From Torreya grandis (Eukaryota; Streptophyta; Pinopsida; Cupressales; Taxaceae): 64,000 bases of DNA. Positions 46,049 through 58,264 of the stretch are shown in pieces (positions within the stretch are counted from its first letter, which is position 1; each line of letters starts with the position of its first letter). A program made the translations under genes and the position numbers. Below the pieces are notes generated by a model. It made no database searches. It saw nothing but the letters and a program-made list of their open reading frames with translations, and was not told the origin of the DNA. The DNA is taken from NCBI GenBank assembly GCA_037957365.1, contig JARHVA010003169.1, positions 737,001 to 801,000 of the forward strand. The letters run 5' to 3'.

Positions 46049-46409
46049 GGAGAAGAGGAGGAAGTGAAATGGATTTTCAATCCACAATCTTGCATCCAAT
46101 ATTTCTTGTATATAGGTATCCAACATCCTTTAGCAAGCAAGCAACATCACTAGAGACTCAAAGCTCTATTAGAACCACTTTCAAAAGCCAAAGTACTTTT
46201 ACTCTTGGCAAATTGCTTCTGCCTTCTATCAACAAATTTTAGGTATCCTTCACTTGTTTTGTTGATTTATATTATTTCTAAACTTCTTGCCCTATCATGC
46301 CTACCAATATATTATTTTCCACCTGTCAGCCCTACAATAGACCTCTATTTACCCAAATACCTAATTTTTAGCTTCTTTTTTTATCTTTCTAGAATTACAT
46401 AGGTAACCA

Positions 46410-46530
46410 TTACCAATTAACACAACTACTGATGGTCACCTCAACCATTAATGATTACCAAATGAATGATGGTTAGCCTAAACTATTGATGATTCACTTG
46501 ACCATTGATAGTACCTATGGCATAAAAATA
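46410..46530. repeat. Palindromic motif array downstream of the TATA box
   Basis: Copies such as CTACTGATGGTC, ACCATTAATGATT, GAATGATGGTT, CTATTGATGATT and ACCATTGATAGT. They match the array at 62780-62885 position for position. Confidence 0.7.
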
Positions 46531-47031
46531 CAAATAGCTATTTTTATCCTTGTAACCCTAGTTAGACCTAACTTTCTCTATTTTTACCTAATTATAGTAC
46601 ATTTTCTAATTTCTTGGACTAGACCCTAACCCTTTTAACATAAGTATCGATCAACTTTGCTACTTTTGGGCACTTTTCTATTAACTAGCATTCTACTTTC
46701 TTTGAATTTCACTTCATTTATCTTATGCAAGTAGATCTTTACTTTATCATTTACAACTTAATTACTATAAATAGTGGATTGATAGCCTCTTAGAAAGCAA
46801 TATGCTTCTTAGATCTAGCTCACATTAGGTAGTCCACTCATTCATCCATCTAACAACCCCTTTTCTAATGTATTTCTTGCCTACAGGTTATTCTTTCTTA
46901 ACCAAAGAGGAGTTCCCATCATCATCTAGATTCACATGTGCACTTTATCAGGTATTCTTCTACACACCCTATTACTAGTTTCATTATTACTTTTAAAATT
47001 AAGTAATCAGTCAAAATTAACTAAAACATTT

Positions 47032-47050
47032 TGGCACACTCGATGGGACC
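47032..47050 (+). other. Primer binding site of Tat copy 2
   Basis: TGGCACACTCGATGGGACC, three bases after the LTR end. Nearly the same as 15024-15042. tRNA not assigned. Confidence 0.75.
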
Positions 47051-48590
47051 CTAGTTACCTTTTTCTTCCTTTATTGTTTTCTCATTGAATGAAATATGAA
47101 AATTTCTTTTTGAGCTTAAAATAAACCTCTTACTTACATTGATTGCCTATTGTCTTAGTTCATCTAGTAACTTAGGAGGCAAATTAATTAATCATAGCTT
47201 TCATGCTTTTTATCACCCAATTAAGCCAAGCCATAAAATAATTAACACATCAAAACATACCTGAGATAAGGCTTGACTAGGATTTGATCACCTAACAGAA
47301 ACCTTACCCCTTCTTAGCTATCCTACTTAGATTTCATCACCAAGGGAAGAACAAACTCAACTCTCTGGTTGAGTATAAATTCTGAACTTAGTATATTTTG
47401 GTGAAGCCCTTGACACTCTTACCACTAGGGGATTGAGAAGTGAGGGGGTAGGCTCCAATACCAAGTAATGTACTAAAGTTCAACACAAATTTCTCTTGAG
47501 TGCCTAAACAACCTAAAACCAACCTTAGATTTCCTCTTTAGTACTTGATCTACAAGAAAAATTCCCTCTTCACACTTTCTAAGGCATAAGATAAAAGAGA
47601 TCTAAAAATAATCCTAAGATCTAACACATTTTAGTGTATGCATTGTTTTCCTTGAATCCTTTTCTTTTGATTTATCTGTGTTTGAGATGTGATTTTCACC
47701 ATATTATTTCCTATTTTATCACATGGTCTTTACTAGATAGAAACCAAAAAACCAAACCAATCAACAACCACCTTCTTCTTCCTCCTTGGAATATAAATAT
47801 AATGATGAGGGTTCACCTCATTTTTCTCCCCCTCCTTCTAGAGTCCTAGTTATTTATAAGGGTGATGCAGACTTCACTTCTTTCCTTGAGAATAATCTAG
47901 GGGCCCTTTGACATTATCTTAATAACTTACCTCACCATACCTATATTATTTTATTTCTTCCTACAAACCCTCTTTATGATATGCCTCCCCACCTTATGGT
48001 GGGTACCATTTGAACCCAGCCCTTGTTGATGTAAGCCTCTTCTTATTCCAACATCCCATCTACTACAACTACCCAAACCCAATACAACATTCTAACCTCT
48101 AACCAAACACCTCCTACCACACCCCACACTTCAAATATATGCTCAAATTTACCTCTATTTACATATACCCCACCTACAATGGGGTTATCTTCAACACCTA
48201 TTTCCACCCTTCCCTCTATTACAATCAATCCACCAACTTTTACCCCATTTCATAACTTGGTGATATCCATCCCTCAAACACTTCTACTCACTAGCACTAG
48301 AGTCACCACACAACCTCAAATTACTCAACCTCAACCCACTACCTCAAGCTTACCTTTAATTCAACCCATATCTATCCCTCAATAAGTACCCATGATAACC
48401 TATCAATATGTCCCTAACCTAGAGGCATATGTAGCACCTTTAACCCAACCGTTTATGCCAATCAATCCTTATATAACACCATCTCAACCTCTTGTCACCA
48501 CTTACCTTATATGTGGCTTCTTTAGTGCCTTCTACCACCTATCCATACATAGTGGCCACCCAACCTCAACAAAATTTACCCTTTAATTAT
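47051..48590 (+). other. Leader and Pro/Thr-rich start of gag
   Basis: 47051-47630 is a leader without recognised coding content. From about 47630 the + strand translation is rich in Pro, Thr, Ser and Gln (notably 48180-48580) with several stops, as in the N-terminal part of large Tat gags. No defined domain. Confidence 0.45.
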
Positions 48591-48599
48591 GTATCTTCC

Positions 48600-49910
48600 C
48601 AACCCTAACCATATTTGATCAAGATCTTAATGGACAAAATTACTAACTTGGAGTCATCTATCTTTGGGTCTCATAACCTTTTATCCTATTATCAAATTTA
48701 TAATGAACCCATTTATCAATCCATGCCCATCCACTCATATCCTCCTCAATTGGAATTGACCAAGTTTTCCAAATTCCAAGGCAAGGACCCCCAACAACAT
48801 TTGAGAGCATTCTATCATTCCTATTATTTAATCTCATATGATGATATTCTATATCTTCAAGCCTTCCCCATGTCCTTATTAGGACCATCCCTTGATTGGT
48901 ATAGTTCTCTTCCCACACACTCCTTTTCTCAAATGGACCAAATCATTGCAGAGCATTTCTCAGTAAATATATCTTAAAAAGTCTCTATTATAGACCTTTA
49001 CTCTATTAAACAATTTGATGATGAGTCAGTTGTTGATTTCATGGCTAGATGGAGAGGTCTCATCAACCAAATTTCCTTCTCCTCAACCTAACCCAAATTA
49101 TTTTAACTCTTCTCTTAGGGTTATGCCAAACATATTACCCCCACTCTTCAAGTTTAAACTTTCACAAATTTTGATGAGGCGTTCACCATGGCACATAAAT
49201 TGGGAAACTAGGCCATTGATGAAGGGAAATTGAAATTATGGAACAAAAATTCTAGCTTTAAATCCAATGACCCTTCCTCCACCAAAACCACTAAATAATC
49301 CAATACCAAAGTAAAAACATCCATAAAATTAGTTGTTCTAAAAATTGATCCACCTCTAACTATCAACCAACCACCTCAAACCAATCCTTATAACCCTCCT
49401 TATCAACAAAACTGAAATCAAAACTGAGATCCTCAAAATTAATATACTCCCATTGGAGAATATTATGCATCATTTTTGGATAAATTTATCAAATTTAACC
49501 TCATCCAACTCCCACCAATTAAACCACCCTAATAATTTGATGCTTCTCACCCCATGCTTGGGTGGTACAATGAGAATGACCATTATGCCTTTCATTGAGT
49601 TATAGGACATGACATTAATAGATGTAATACATTTAAAAGTCTTGTCCAAAACTTGATTGATAGTGGAAAACTTATGTTTTATAATACCAATGCACCTCCC
49701 AATCAATCCATTGACATTTTATATAAGCCTTTTCCCAATCATGCTCCTTCTACCCAACACCATGATAACCAACTTGAATCATCTCATTCTCATGAGGCAC
49801 ATACAATAAATATTATTAATAATGAGCCCATTTTTGAAGAAAATGATACCTCAATCACTCAAATGGAAGTCATAAACTCACCCCCTAGTCCATTAGATAT
49901 TCAAATATAA
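48600..49910 (+). pseudogene. gag: Gag of Tat copy 2
   Basis: Core motif TKFSKFQGKDPQQHLRAFYH, then LQAFPMSLLGPSLDWYSSLP and SFSQMDQIIAEHF, the standard retrotransposon gag domain. This continues after a stop at 48975 with DDESVVDFMARWRGLINQI. At about 49555-49700 a C-terminal motif LGWYNENDHYAFH, stop, VIGHDINRCNTFKSLVQNL and IDSGKLMF follows. This is the Tat-type HxxxxHxxxxC segment. Stops and one or more frameshifts are present. Confidence 0.8.
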
Positions 49911-51400
49911 TAATTAACCACCCCTCTCTCTTCACTTGATGAGACCTTAGCTTTATCTACCTCTCCTTTGATAAAAACACCAAAGGAGATAACCCCCACT
50001 ATAACCACCCCTTCTTCTTCCACTCCACCTATTCAAGTGGTAGAACTACCCTCTATTCCTTTAGACACCTAAACAAAGGAAGAAACTCTATACATACCTT
50101 CACTTAAAGATACCATATCTATCCCCCTATCATAGAACCATCTATTTCCTCTTTTAAAACCATTCCACAACAGAAAGTTACCTCATATACCCAACCACCA
50201 ATTTTAGAACCATCTATAAAAAACAAGGATAGAGAAACCATTCCTTCCTCTCCTCTCCATAAAAAATAGGGATTAAGCTTTGAAACCAATGACCAAATAA
50301 ATAAACCCATCTACAAGCCCTTTTTTAGACTATTCTAAAATTTAGATTTCACTTCCCAACCTAACTTTGATAGAGCCACCTTTTGGCATCATGTTGGACT
50401 CACATACCAAAACAAATCTAAATCCTCAACCTCCCTTAAGTCTACCCTTAAACTGATTATTACCTCTTTAACAAATACCTCTACCCAAACCATAAGTGAA
50501 TCATCCCAACAACCTCCTTTTAATATCACCAAATCACCTTATGCCTCTCTTACCAAACTAGTCAAGAATTTTGGAATCCTTCCCACACTTAGCTGCATTC
50601 ACCCCTCTTTGAAGTTAGATTTAACACTATCTAGTCTACCAAATAAGTCCTCAACCAAACCAACTAATAAAGTAGAGTTACCCAAACCTCCACCTTGAAA
50701 TATACCCATACCACCTCCTTCCCACTTACCATCCATCTTAGGACCCCATCCTTTTACCATCCCACTTACCTATTCTTCCTCTAAGAAACCATCCCCCTTT
50801 ATCTACCTACACCCATCAACCCCTATATTTCTCCATCATTTTAAACCAACCTATCTACCTCTACTTTCCCACCTATAGTTAAACCTGTATCACCTAAATA
50901 TTCCATATCCAAATCTTCAACCTCTAAACCAACTGTAACCAAGCAAACCCAAACAAAACCACCAACTAAAACCATTCCTCCAACTACAACTTCCATGATT
51001 AAGCTTACACCCAAGAAGGATCTCATGCATAAAACTATAAACCCATCACCTCTAATTCCTTTTAATGATCCCTACTCAACTATCTTACATAGGTTATTGC
51101 AAACCTCCTCCATTAGCTTACCACCTATCAAACCATTATACCCTTCCAATACCAAGCCCTCGTAATTTAATGATAAGTTGATTTGTGCATATCATAGGGC
51201 ATTGAGACATGAGACGAAGAAATTTAAAGATCTCCAATCACTCATTCATAGCCTATATGATGAGGATGATCTATTATTAGATGAACCCTTATTAGCCCCA
51301 TTACCAATATTACCATCAACCCAACCTACCCAACCTTTACCTACTCTCCCACTCCTACCTAAGGATGAGAGGGAGGAACTAAAGTAACCACCAAACCTAG
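49911..51400 (+). pseudogene. Pro/Ser/Thr-rich linker and second gag-tail motif
   Basis: Low-complexity translation rich in Pro, Thr, Ser and Leu with many stops to about 51170. From 51178 ICAYHRALRHETKKFKDLQS and LIHSLYDEDDLL matches the same gag-tail motif seen at 49555-49700 (CxYHxxxxHxTxxxxxLQxxIxxLxDxxxL). The element therefore has two copies of this segment separated by a 1.5-kb linker. Confidence 0.55.
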
Positions 51401-51699
51401 TAAACCCCCTTATCCACACTATTCATGTGGTTATGCTATCCCAAGCCCAACAAAAAGATAAGGGAAAAGCCAAGGCATCCATTCCATAGACATACCCTTC
51501 AACCCCTTAATCCACCAACCAAACCCAAAATATCCACCCTCACCTTCATAACCACTTAAACCCAAAGTATCCATTTTGGGATCCTCTACCTCTAACGCAT
51601 CTAAATCCATCCAATTTATTATGTTGAAAAAAATTCACTAGACACTAGTGAAAATGAGCCTTTATGAACTAGTCATCACCTCACCCTACCATCATCAAG

Positions 51700-52105
51700 T
51701 ACTGATCAATACTCTATAATCTATAAAGGTTCAAACAAATGATCCTAAACCTCTTTCACACTTTTCTAGATCCCTCTAGCTTTGTACCCTCATCACCTTT
51801 TAGGATTCTAAAATACCTTCCACTCATCCTAAAGATTATGATTCTCCCCTCTTCATCACAACATACATCAATCAAACCCACATCAAAAGGGTGATGATTG
51901 ATGGAGGAGCTAGCCTAAATATTATCTCCTCCCATATATGTGATCAAATTCAGTTATTAAAAAATATCATGTCAAAAAGTACAATAGTCCTTCACTCCTT
52001 TAATGATACGATGGCCACTAACTTAGGGACCGTTGTCCTCCATATCCTCTTGGGGCCTCATATCATTCTTTATTTATTTTATGTTGTAAAGGGTGAGTTA
52101 TAATA
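51700..52105 (+). pseudogene. Protease remnant of Tat copy 2
   Basis: VMIDGGASLNIISSHICDQI matches the retropepsin active-site region, where the family has D-S/N/G-G-A/S-S. HSFNDTMATNLGTVVLHILL follows with the expected beta-strand pattern, ending near LYLFYVVKG. This is the aspartic protease that would cleave the polyprotein. Reading is open from 51891 to 52103. Confidence 0.75.
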
Positions 52106-53225
52106 AAATGTGTAACTTGGATGCCCTTGGATCCATGTTATGAATTTCATTCCTTCCACCTTACACTGACATGCCAAATTTGAGCATGAGGGATAAGTTA
52201 TTACCATCAAAGTTGATCCTAGTCCCTTTGCCTCTTGTAATATGACATACCAGCCTAATTGCATTATTATTCATACTTTATCTACCTTACAACAACTTAT
52301 AACAAAACCACCCCACCAACCATAACCAACAACACTCTTACTCAAAATAATTATGAAGCATCAACTAGCTTAACCATCCCTTCATCCTAATTTTTTGTTG
52401 ATGACCCCTTCCAATCCACATTCTAATATCTCTTTCTTGGAGAATATAATATTTTATCTCTCAATGCTTTCCCCACTCTAAAAGAATATGGTAACCTCAA
52501 ATATAACCCTTCTTATGATCCCAATGTCATAACCATCATCCCTTTTGGGCTCCACAACAATCAAACAAATTTTGTCTATGTGGGACTTGATAAACCACTT
52601 CTCATCCCACCACTACCCCATTCATCCAACCATTCACTAACAATATTCATTACCTAGAAAAATAAGCCTTTTCCAAACCTTACCTTAATAGCTACACATG
52701 GAAGGGGTTTTGTCTTAGCCTTTATGAACAAGGACCTCACTAGCTACCCATAATCAAAACTTAAAAACCTCATGAGTTCTTTGGATTTGGGTTTGTAACA
52801 CCAGAATAACCCACATCACTAAAGCCCATTGTCACCATTAACAAATAACTTCCACCTTAACCAACCCCATCTCCCTCTAAATTTGAAGACTCTGATATCA
52901 TCCCATTTAAATTTTTTATAAATACCATTAGTTTAGGCCTCTTGACCTATCAAAAGTTTGGTTGAACTAAAACCCTTCCTCTCATCCATCCTAAAATGAT
53001 TAAATGTTATTCTCCTACTATTAACATCATCCACTATTATGATGATGAGTCCATTATTATCTACCTTAGTGTGAGGGATTCTTTAATTCATAAATCTCTC
53101 CCTATTGATAATCATACTATGTTTAATGAATTCACTATTGATGTTAACTTGGGTATTAGGATAACCACCATATCATCAAAATTAGCCAAACTTTAAATTC
53201 TATAGAATAATAAGATTACCCTTAA
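52106..53225 (+). pseudogene. Decayed protease-RT connecting region
   Basis: Fragmentary frames only, for example DESIIIYLSVRDSLIHKSLP near 53045. Homologous elements have a poorly conserved spacer here. No domain recognised. Confidence 0.4.
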
Positions 53226-54145
53226 TTCCTTCAAGACCATAGCATAGTTTTTTCTTGGTCCTATCAAGATATGCCTAAAATTGACCTTTATATTTCCTTC
53301 CATAATATTGTTACTCATCCTGAGGCTAAACTATTTCAACAAAAACTTTGTAGAATGCATCCTCGCATAGCCCTCCTTGTCAAAGAAGAGCTTCATTATA
53401 TCTTATCCATCAACTTCATTCAACCCATTAACTATCTAAAATGGGTTTCCAACATCATTCCTATCACTAAGCCCATAGGAGGCCTTTGCCTCTACATTGA
53501 ATTTCGTAACCTCAACCTCGCATGCCCAAAAGATGATTTTACCAAATATTGACCAACTTATTGATCTTATATCCAACCATGAAATTTTATATCTCATGGA
53601 TTGTTTCTTGAGATATAATCAGATCTTGATTTCCCCCAAAGATTAGCATAAAACTTCCTTTATTACCCCATGGGGAACCTTCTACTATAGGGTCATGCCC
53701 TTTAGACAAAAGAATTCTAGAGTACCCTATCAATGGGCCATGACCTATATCTTTCACGATCTCAATCATAAAATCATAGAGGAATATATGGATGATCTCT
53801 TTGGGAAATTAAAACACCACAAGGATGAATTATTTGTTCTCACCACCATCTTTGACCAATTAATCCATTATCATGTGAGGCTTAATCTCAAGAAATGTAT
53901 CTTTGGGGTCCTATTTAGAAAGCTTCTTGGTTTCATTGTCTCTTTCCATAGAATCGAAATAGACCCCTCCAAAGTTAGAGAAATATTAGAGATGCCTTTT
54001 CCTACCAACCTTATGAAAATCCATAGCCTATGGGGAAAACTTCCATCCATCTGTCACTTCATCTCCTCATTATCAAATAAATGTCAACCCTTTCACCATC
54101 TCCTAAAGAAATACACCTTTTTTAAGTGGACCAATGAATGTTAAC
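53226..54145 (+). pseudogene. Reverse transcriptase of Tat copy 2
   Basis: Starts with a degenerate FSWSYQDMPKID motif, then ALLVKEELHYILSINFIQPI, WVSNIIPITKPIGGLCLYIE and FRNLNLACPKDDF. A frameshift near 53540 follows. LPNIDQLIDLISNHEI, a stop at about 53644 in place of Gln (KD-stop-HKT), TPWGTFYYRVMPF and the catalytic box EEYMDDLFGK (near 53790) come next. The thumb region ends near 54140. All blocks of a Ty3/gypsy RT are present in order, and the YMDD catalytic Asp pair is kept. Confidence 0.9.
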
Positions 54146-54560
54146 AATATTTTGATTAAATCAAAGAGTATCTTATCTCTCCACCTATCCTCATCCCTCC
54201 TAATGAATACCAGCCCTTTTACCTATATATATCCATCATAAACCATTCACTAGGGGCCATGCTCACTCATCGTGATGATTAAAATAAAGAACAAGCTGTC
54301 TATTACATTAGCCACACCCTCATCAAATATGAAACTTGGTATACCCATCCTAAAAAACTCTACCTCACCTTAGTTTTCATGGTCTCCAAACTCCACCACT
54401 ATCTTGTTAATCATAAAACATATGTCATCACCAACACTGACCCCCTCAAGTTTATGCACTCTAAGCCAAAGCTAATGAATGGATAAGTGGTTCATGCACC
54501 TATCTGAGTTTAATCTTAAGTTTATTATGTAAAATTCCTTTAAAATTTAATTCATCACTA
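54146..54560 (+). pseudogene. RNase H remnant of Tat copy 2
   Basis: Contains HSLGAMLTHRDD, QAVYYISHTLIKYETWYTHP, KKLYLTLVFMVSKLHHYLV and TNTDPLKFMHSKPKLMNG, the motif order of the RT-connected RNase H of Ty3/gypsy elements. Stops are present. The same end block opens copy 1 at 3375. Confidence 0.8.
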
Positions 54561-54589
54561 ATAAATTGGTTGTGGTTCCTATACTAGAT

Positions 54590-54985
54590 AATCAACCTCT
54601 TCCTCTTGCATTTCTAGATGAGTTTATCACAACTCTTCTTAGGAAAAACCCACATACCAAATGACCATGTTTTTTTATGGCTCCATATTCCAAATGGTGT
54701 AAGTGCTAGAGAGATTCTCATTCCCATTAATGGTGAATATCTTCCCCTTGATTTTAAACTTGACTTAAAATGCACCAATAATGTGGCCAAATATGAATCC
54801 CTAGTCATAGGTCTACAAACCACTCTAGCCTTAGGGATCAAAATAGTTAGTGTCTTTGGTGATTCCCAAATACTCATCAACAAGGTTAATAGATATTATC
54901 AATATAAAAATGATGTCTTGCTAAGGTAAAAATAACTCATGGATGTACTCTGAAATCCATTTGATCATTAAGCTATCCAGTCAAT
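54590..54985 (+). pseudogene. Archaeal-type second RNase H (Tat lineage mark)
   Basis: The translation contains FKLDLKCTNNVAKYESLVIG, LQTTLALGIKIVSVFGDSQI and LINKVNRYYQYKNDVLL. This matches the additional RNase H of Tat elements, with CTNN-A-EYEAL and GDSQL motifs. The Glu of EYEAL is Lys here. It lies between RNase H and integrase, as expected. Confidence 0.8.
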
Positions 54986-55239
54986 TCCTTAATCTCCTAA
55001 CAAATTCATAGATATGATAGCCTTCCTTGCTTCCCAAATTCCATCTCAACATAATGAATCTAAAATATTTATCACCATCCATTATTTTATCACTCCCTCA
55101 TATATCAGTGTTGATCTTCCTACCATTTTTAGTGTGGAAACATCTCCTTTTGACATTTGGTATGACCAAAATTTTGACTACCTTAACCTTAACATTATTC
55201 CTCCCAACATTTCAAAGAATGCCTGAGGAGATTTTGTTC

Positions 55240-56400
55240 AAGGTACATCTCATTACACTATATTAGGAGGAATATTTTACAAATTTGGCTTTGACAACAT
55301 CCTTCTCCATTATCTTCATAGCCATGAAACTTCCCACACTATCAAGGAAATGTATGACAAAATCTATGGGGGACACTTTAGTGGCCTAGTTGTTGCTAAG
55401 CGTATCCTTTACCTTGGTTACTATTGGACCTCCCTCAATAAATATTTTTTTGACTATTTAAATAAGTGTGTCAAATTTCAATAACACACTAAATTACATC
55501 ATGCACCTTCTCATGGCCTTCAAGTATCCAAATACTAGTTGCCCTTCTCGTAATGGGGTCTTAACCTTAATGGGGAAATAAATTCCCATTCTTCACAATG
55601 ACACCAATATATCATTACCACCACCAAATAATTTATGAAATGGGTGGAGGTCATTCCTCTTATCTCAACCAAACCAAAAAAATTATTTACTTTATCAATC
55701 ACCATATCTTTTACTGCTTCAATGTTCCTCATAAAATCATCGCCAATAATAGTAAATCTTTTAAAAACTAAAAATTCCAAGGTATTTATGATTATTTTTG
55801 CATCACATTAATATTTTTCTCACCTTGTCATCCACAAGTCAATGGATAGGAAAAAGCCTCTAACAAAACTCTCATCAAAATGTTCACCAAAATAGTAAGT
55901 TCTTTATGTCAGGATTTGCACTTGCATATCCATTTCACTTTATGGACCTATCACACTAGCATTCGAACCTCTATGTGTGCTACCCATTTCTCTCTCATCT
56001 TTAGTGTAGAGGTATTCTTGCCTTTTGAAATCTAAATTTCATCTCTTTTCATATATTTTCATGCCATCCTTTCTGAGAGTGACTATTATCAATAATATCT
56101 CGTATGTCTTAAACTACTACATGAACATCACTTCCCATCCCTTAATCATCTTTGTGTCTATCAGGAATGAATCAAGTGAAAATATGACAAACACCTAAAA
56201 GAGAAAGAATTCAACATTAGAGATCTCATCCTTAAGGAAAACCAACATGTAACTAATATGGAGAAAATCAAAAAGGGCAAGTTTTATTTCAATTGGCTTA
56301 GACCCTACATCATAACCCATAAGTATTGATCAGGAAATTATCCTTTATCTACTCTCAAAGGTAAACTAGAAATTGAGACTCTCAACACTTTGTATTTTCA
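55240..56400 (+). pseudogene. Integrase remnant of Tat copy 2
   Basis: YGGHFSGLVVAKRILYLGYY and LNKCVKFQ mark the zinc-binding part, with the second Cys of CxxC replaced by Phe. The core reads WGLNLNGEI near 55557, so the first catalytic Asp is Asn here (copy 1 keeps Asp). KFMKWVEVIPLIST, then a degenerate HKIIANN and SPCHPQVNG follow. The C-terminal part with DLHLHIHFTLWTYHTS and RPYIITHKY-like words ends near 56400. Many stops. Confidence 0.78.
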
Positions 56401-58260
56401 TCCTTTTTATTTTTGAAATAAGGAGCAATCTCACCTTTATGTCTAACTTAAGATCATCCCTATGTTTATGAGACTTTTACCTCCTTTCACCTACCTATAC
56501 ATAATCATCTTGGGGGAAAATTGATTACAAAATTTCATCATGTGATTAGCCATCATATTTATAAGCCTAATCCTAAATATGGGTACCATGGATCTACCCA
56601 TAACATGGTTTTCATGGATACTTTTCATCTCTAATCAAATGGAATCCCATGATCAATTATCTCTCAAACCACTTTCCCCATATACTTTTAACCTTTTGTG
56701 CTAAATTTATACCTCTATAAAGGTAACCATTTAATCCTACATAGACTTGTCTCCACCCTATCACTCAACATTGAAAAATTAGGCTACCAATATAACACTT
56801 GGGTCCATATCTCTAATATTGTAGACTGCTCCCTTGAAGGATAAATGCCTAATAATTAAAATTTTCCTTCAAATAGACTACTCCCTTAAAGGACAAATAT
56901 AAAAATCCATTTTAGACCATTCCCTTGAAGGCTGGCTAAGAAATAACTATTATAAGCTTCCCACATTGATCAACTTCAACAAATCCAAATAATAAAAGCA
57001 ACAAACAACCCTATGTCAAAATCAAATTAAGTAAGCTACAATTAGCTACTATAAGAGCTATTTATAGACTTCCCACATCAATTAGTCTATGAATTATCTT
57101 AATAATCCATAATTAGATCTTATATATGGAACTTTTAGACTTCCCACATTAATCAATCTACATATCATATTAATGTATGGACTTGTCTGTTATGGTTCTT
57201 TGGTCACCTATAGAAGGAGCAAGCTAACCCACATCAGGTTACCTTTTCACACATTTCACATTAAACTATCTACCTATACCTTCCCTTCAATACCTCTAAA
57301 ATCAAGGGATTATGAGCTTACTTTACATAAGGTGATCAAGATACCCCGTTTCTCAATCAAATAATTCTCATGCAAAGCATTTGGTAGGCTTATGTTCATT
57401 AAGTCAATCCAACTAATGTTTTCTTTTTTAAGGTTCTCACCAACCTAAAACATCATGCTTTTTATTTTCCATCCATTAGTTCATAGGGATGTATGTATCA
57501 TAAATCTTATCTCTTTCTCACAATTAGTTTTTTACCTATACCTACTTTTATGTGATTTTGTTATGTATTCATATCACATATCCTAGTCAAACATGCAAGC
57601 ATTATTCTCATAAAATCATAAAATTATGAGCCATGAAAAAAACAAATATAAACCATATCATACCCATAAATAAAACATCAAAAACCATGAAAACATATTA
57701 TCCTCATCAAATTTCATCCTATAATAAATCCAAAATATCATCCTATCTATGAATATTACATCCTCATCCAATGTATAAACCACATTTTCATAATCATCTT
57801 ATAAACAACATCATCAAAACCTATCTATCAACTATTGATGATATGTGACAACTAAAATAAGTAATAATAACCATCTTGATTGAAAACATGTTGTCAATTA
57901 CATCATCATATAGATAAATAGTCATCATTGTCCATCATATCCATCATCAAATACCTAAACTAAAGAGTCAACAATAAACCTACTCCTAAAGCATCATATA
58001 TGTCATCCATAATCCATAAACGTCATTACATCATGATCATAATACATCAATACATAATCAACTAAACATCATAAAATAATCATCATGCCATATGTTAACA
58101 TGTCATTAATATAATTAGATGATAATAATATCATAATCAACATATAATCATCATATACATCAATAAGAAAATACATGAAATAATTTATCCATGTCTCTCT
58201 TGCTCATATACATCTCATATCATTAGCACATAGGTTAGTATCAAAATAAAAAACATATAA
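56401..58260 (+). other. 3' region of Tat copy 2 with GAAGGAT blocks and CAT-rich tract
   Basis: CTACTCCCTTGAAGGAT-type blocks lie at 56825, 56878 and 56920. A CAT/ATC-rich low-complexity tract covers 57580-58210. Collinear with 5400-6960 in copy 1. No + strand coding content. Confidence 0.6.
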
Positions 58261-58264
58261 TTTA

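Larger units (their letters stand above)
45616..47028 (+). repeat. 5' LTR of Tat copy 2
   Basis: TGTAGACATTCAAAAACTAC to TAACTAAAACA. It aligns throughout with 61976-63377. Palindromic motif clusters lie at 45830-45880 and 46425-46530, on either side of the TATA box at 46042. Confidence 0.9.
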
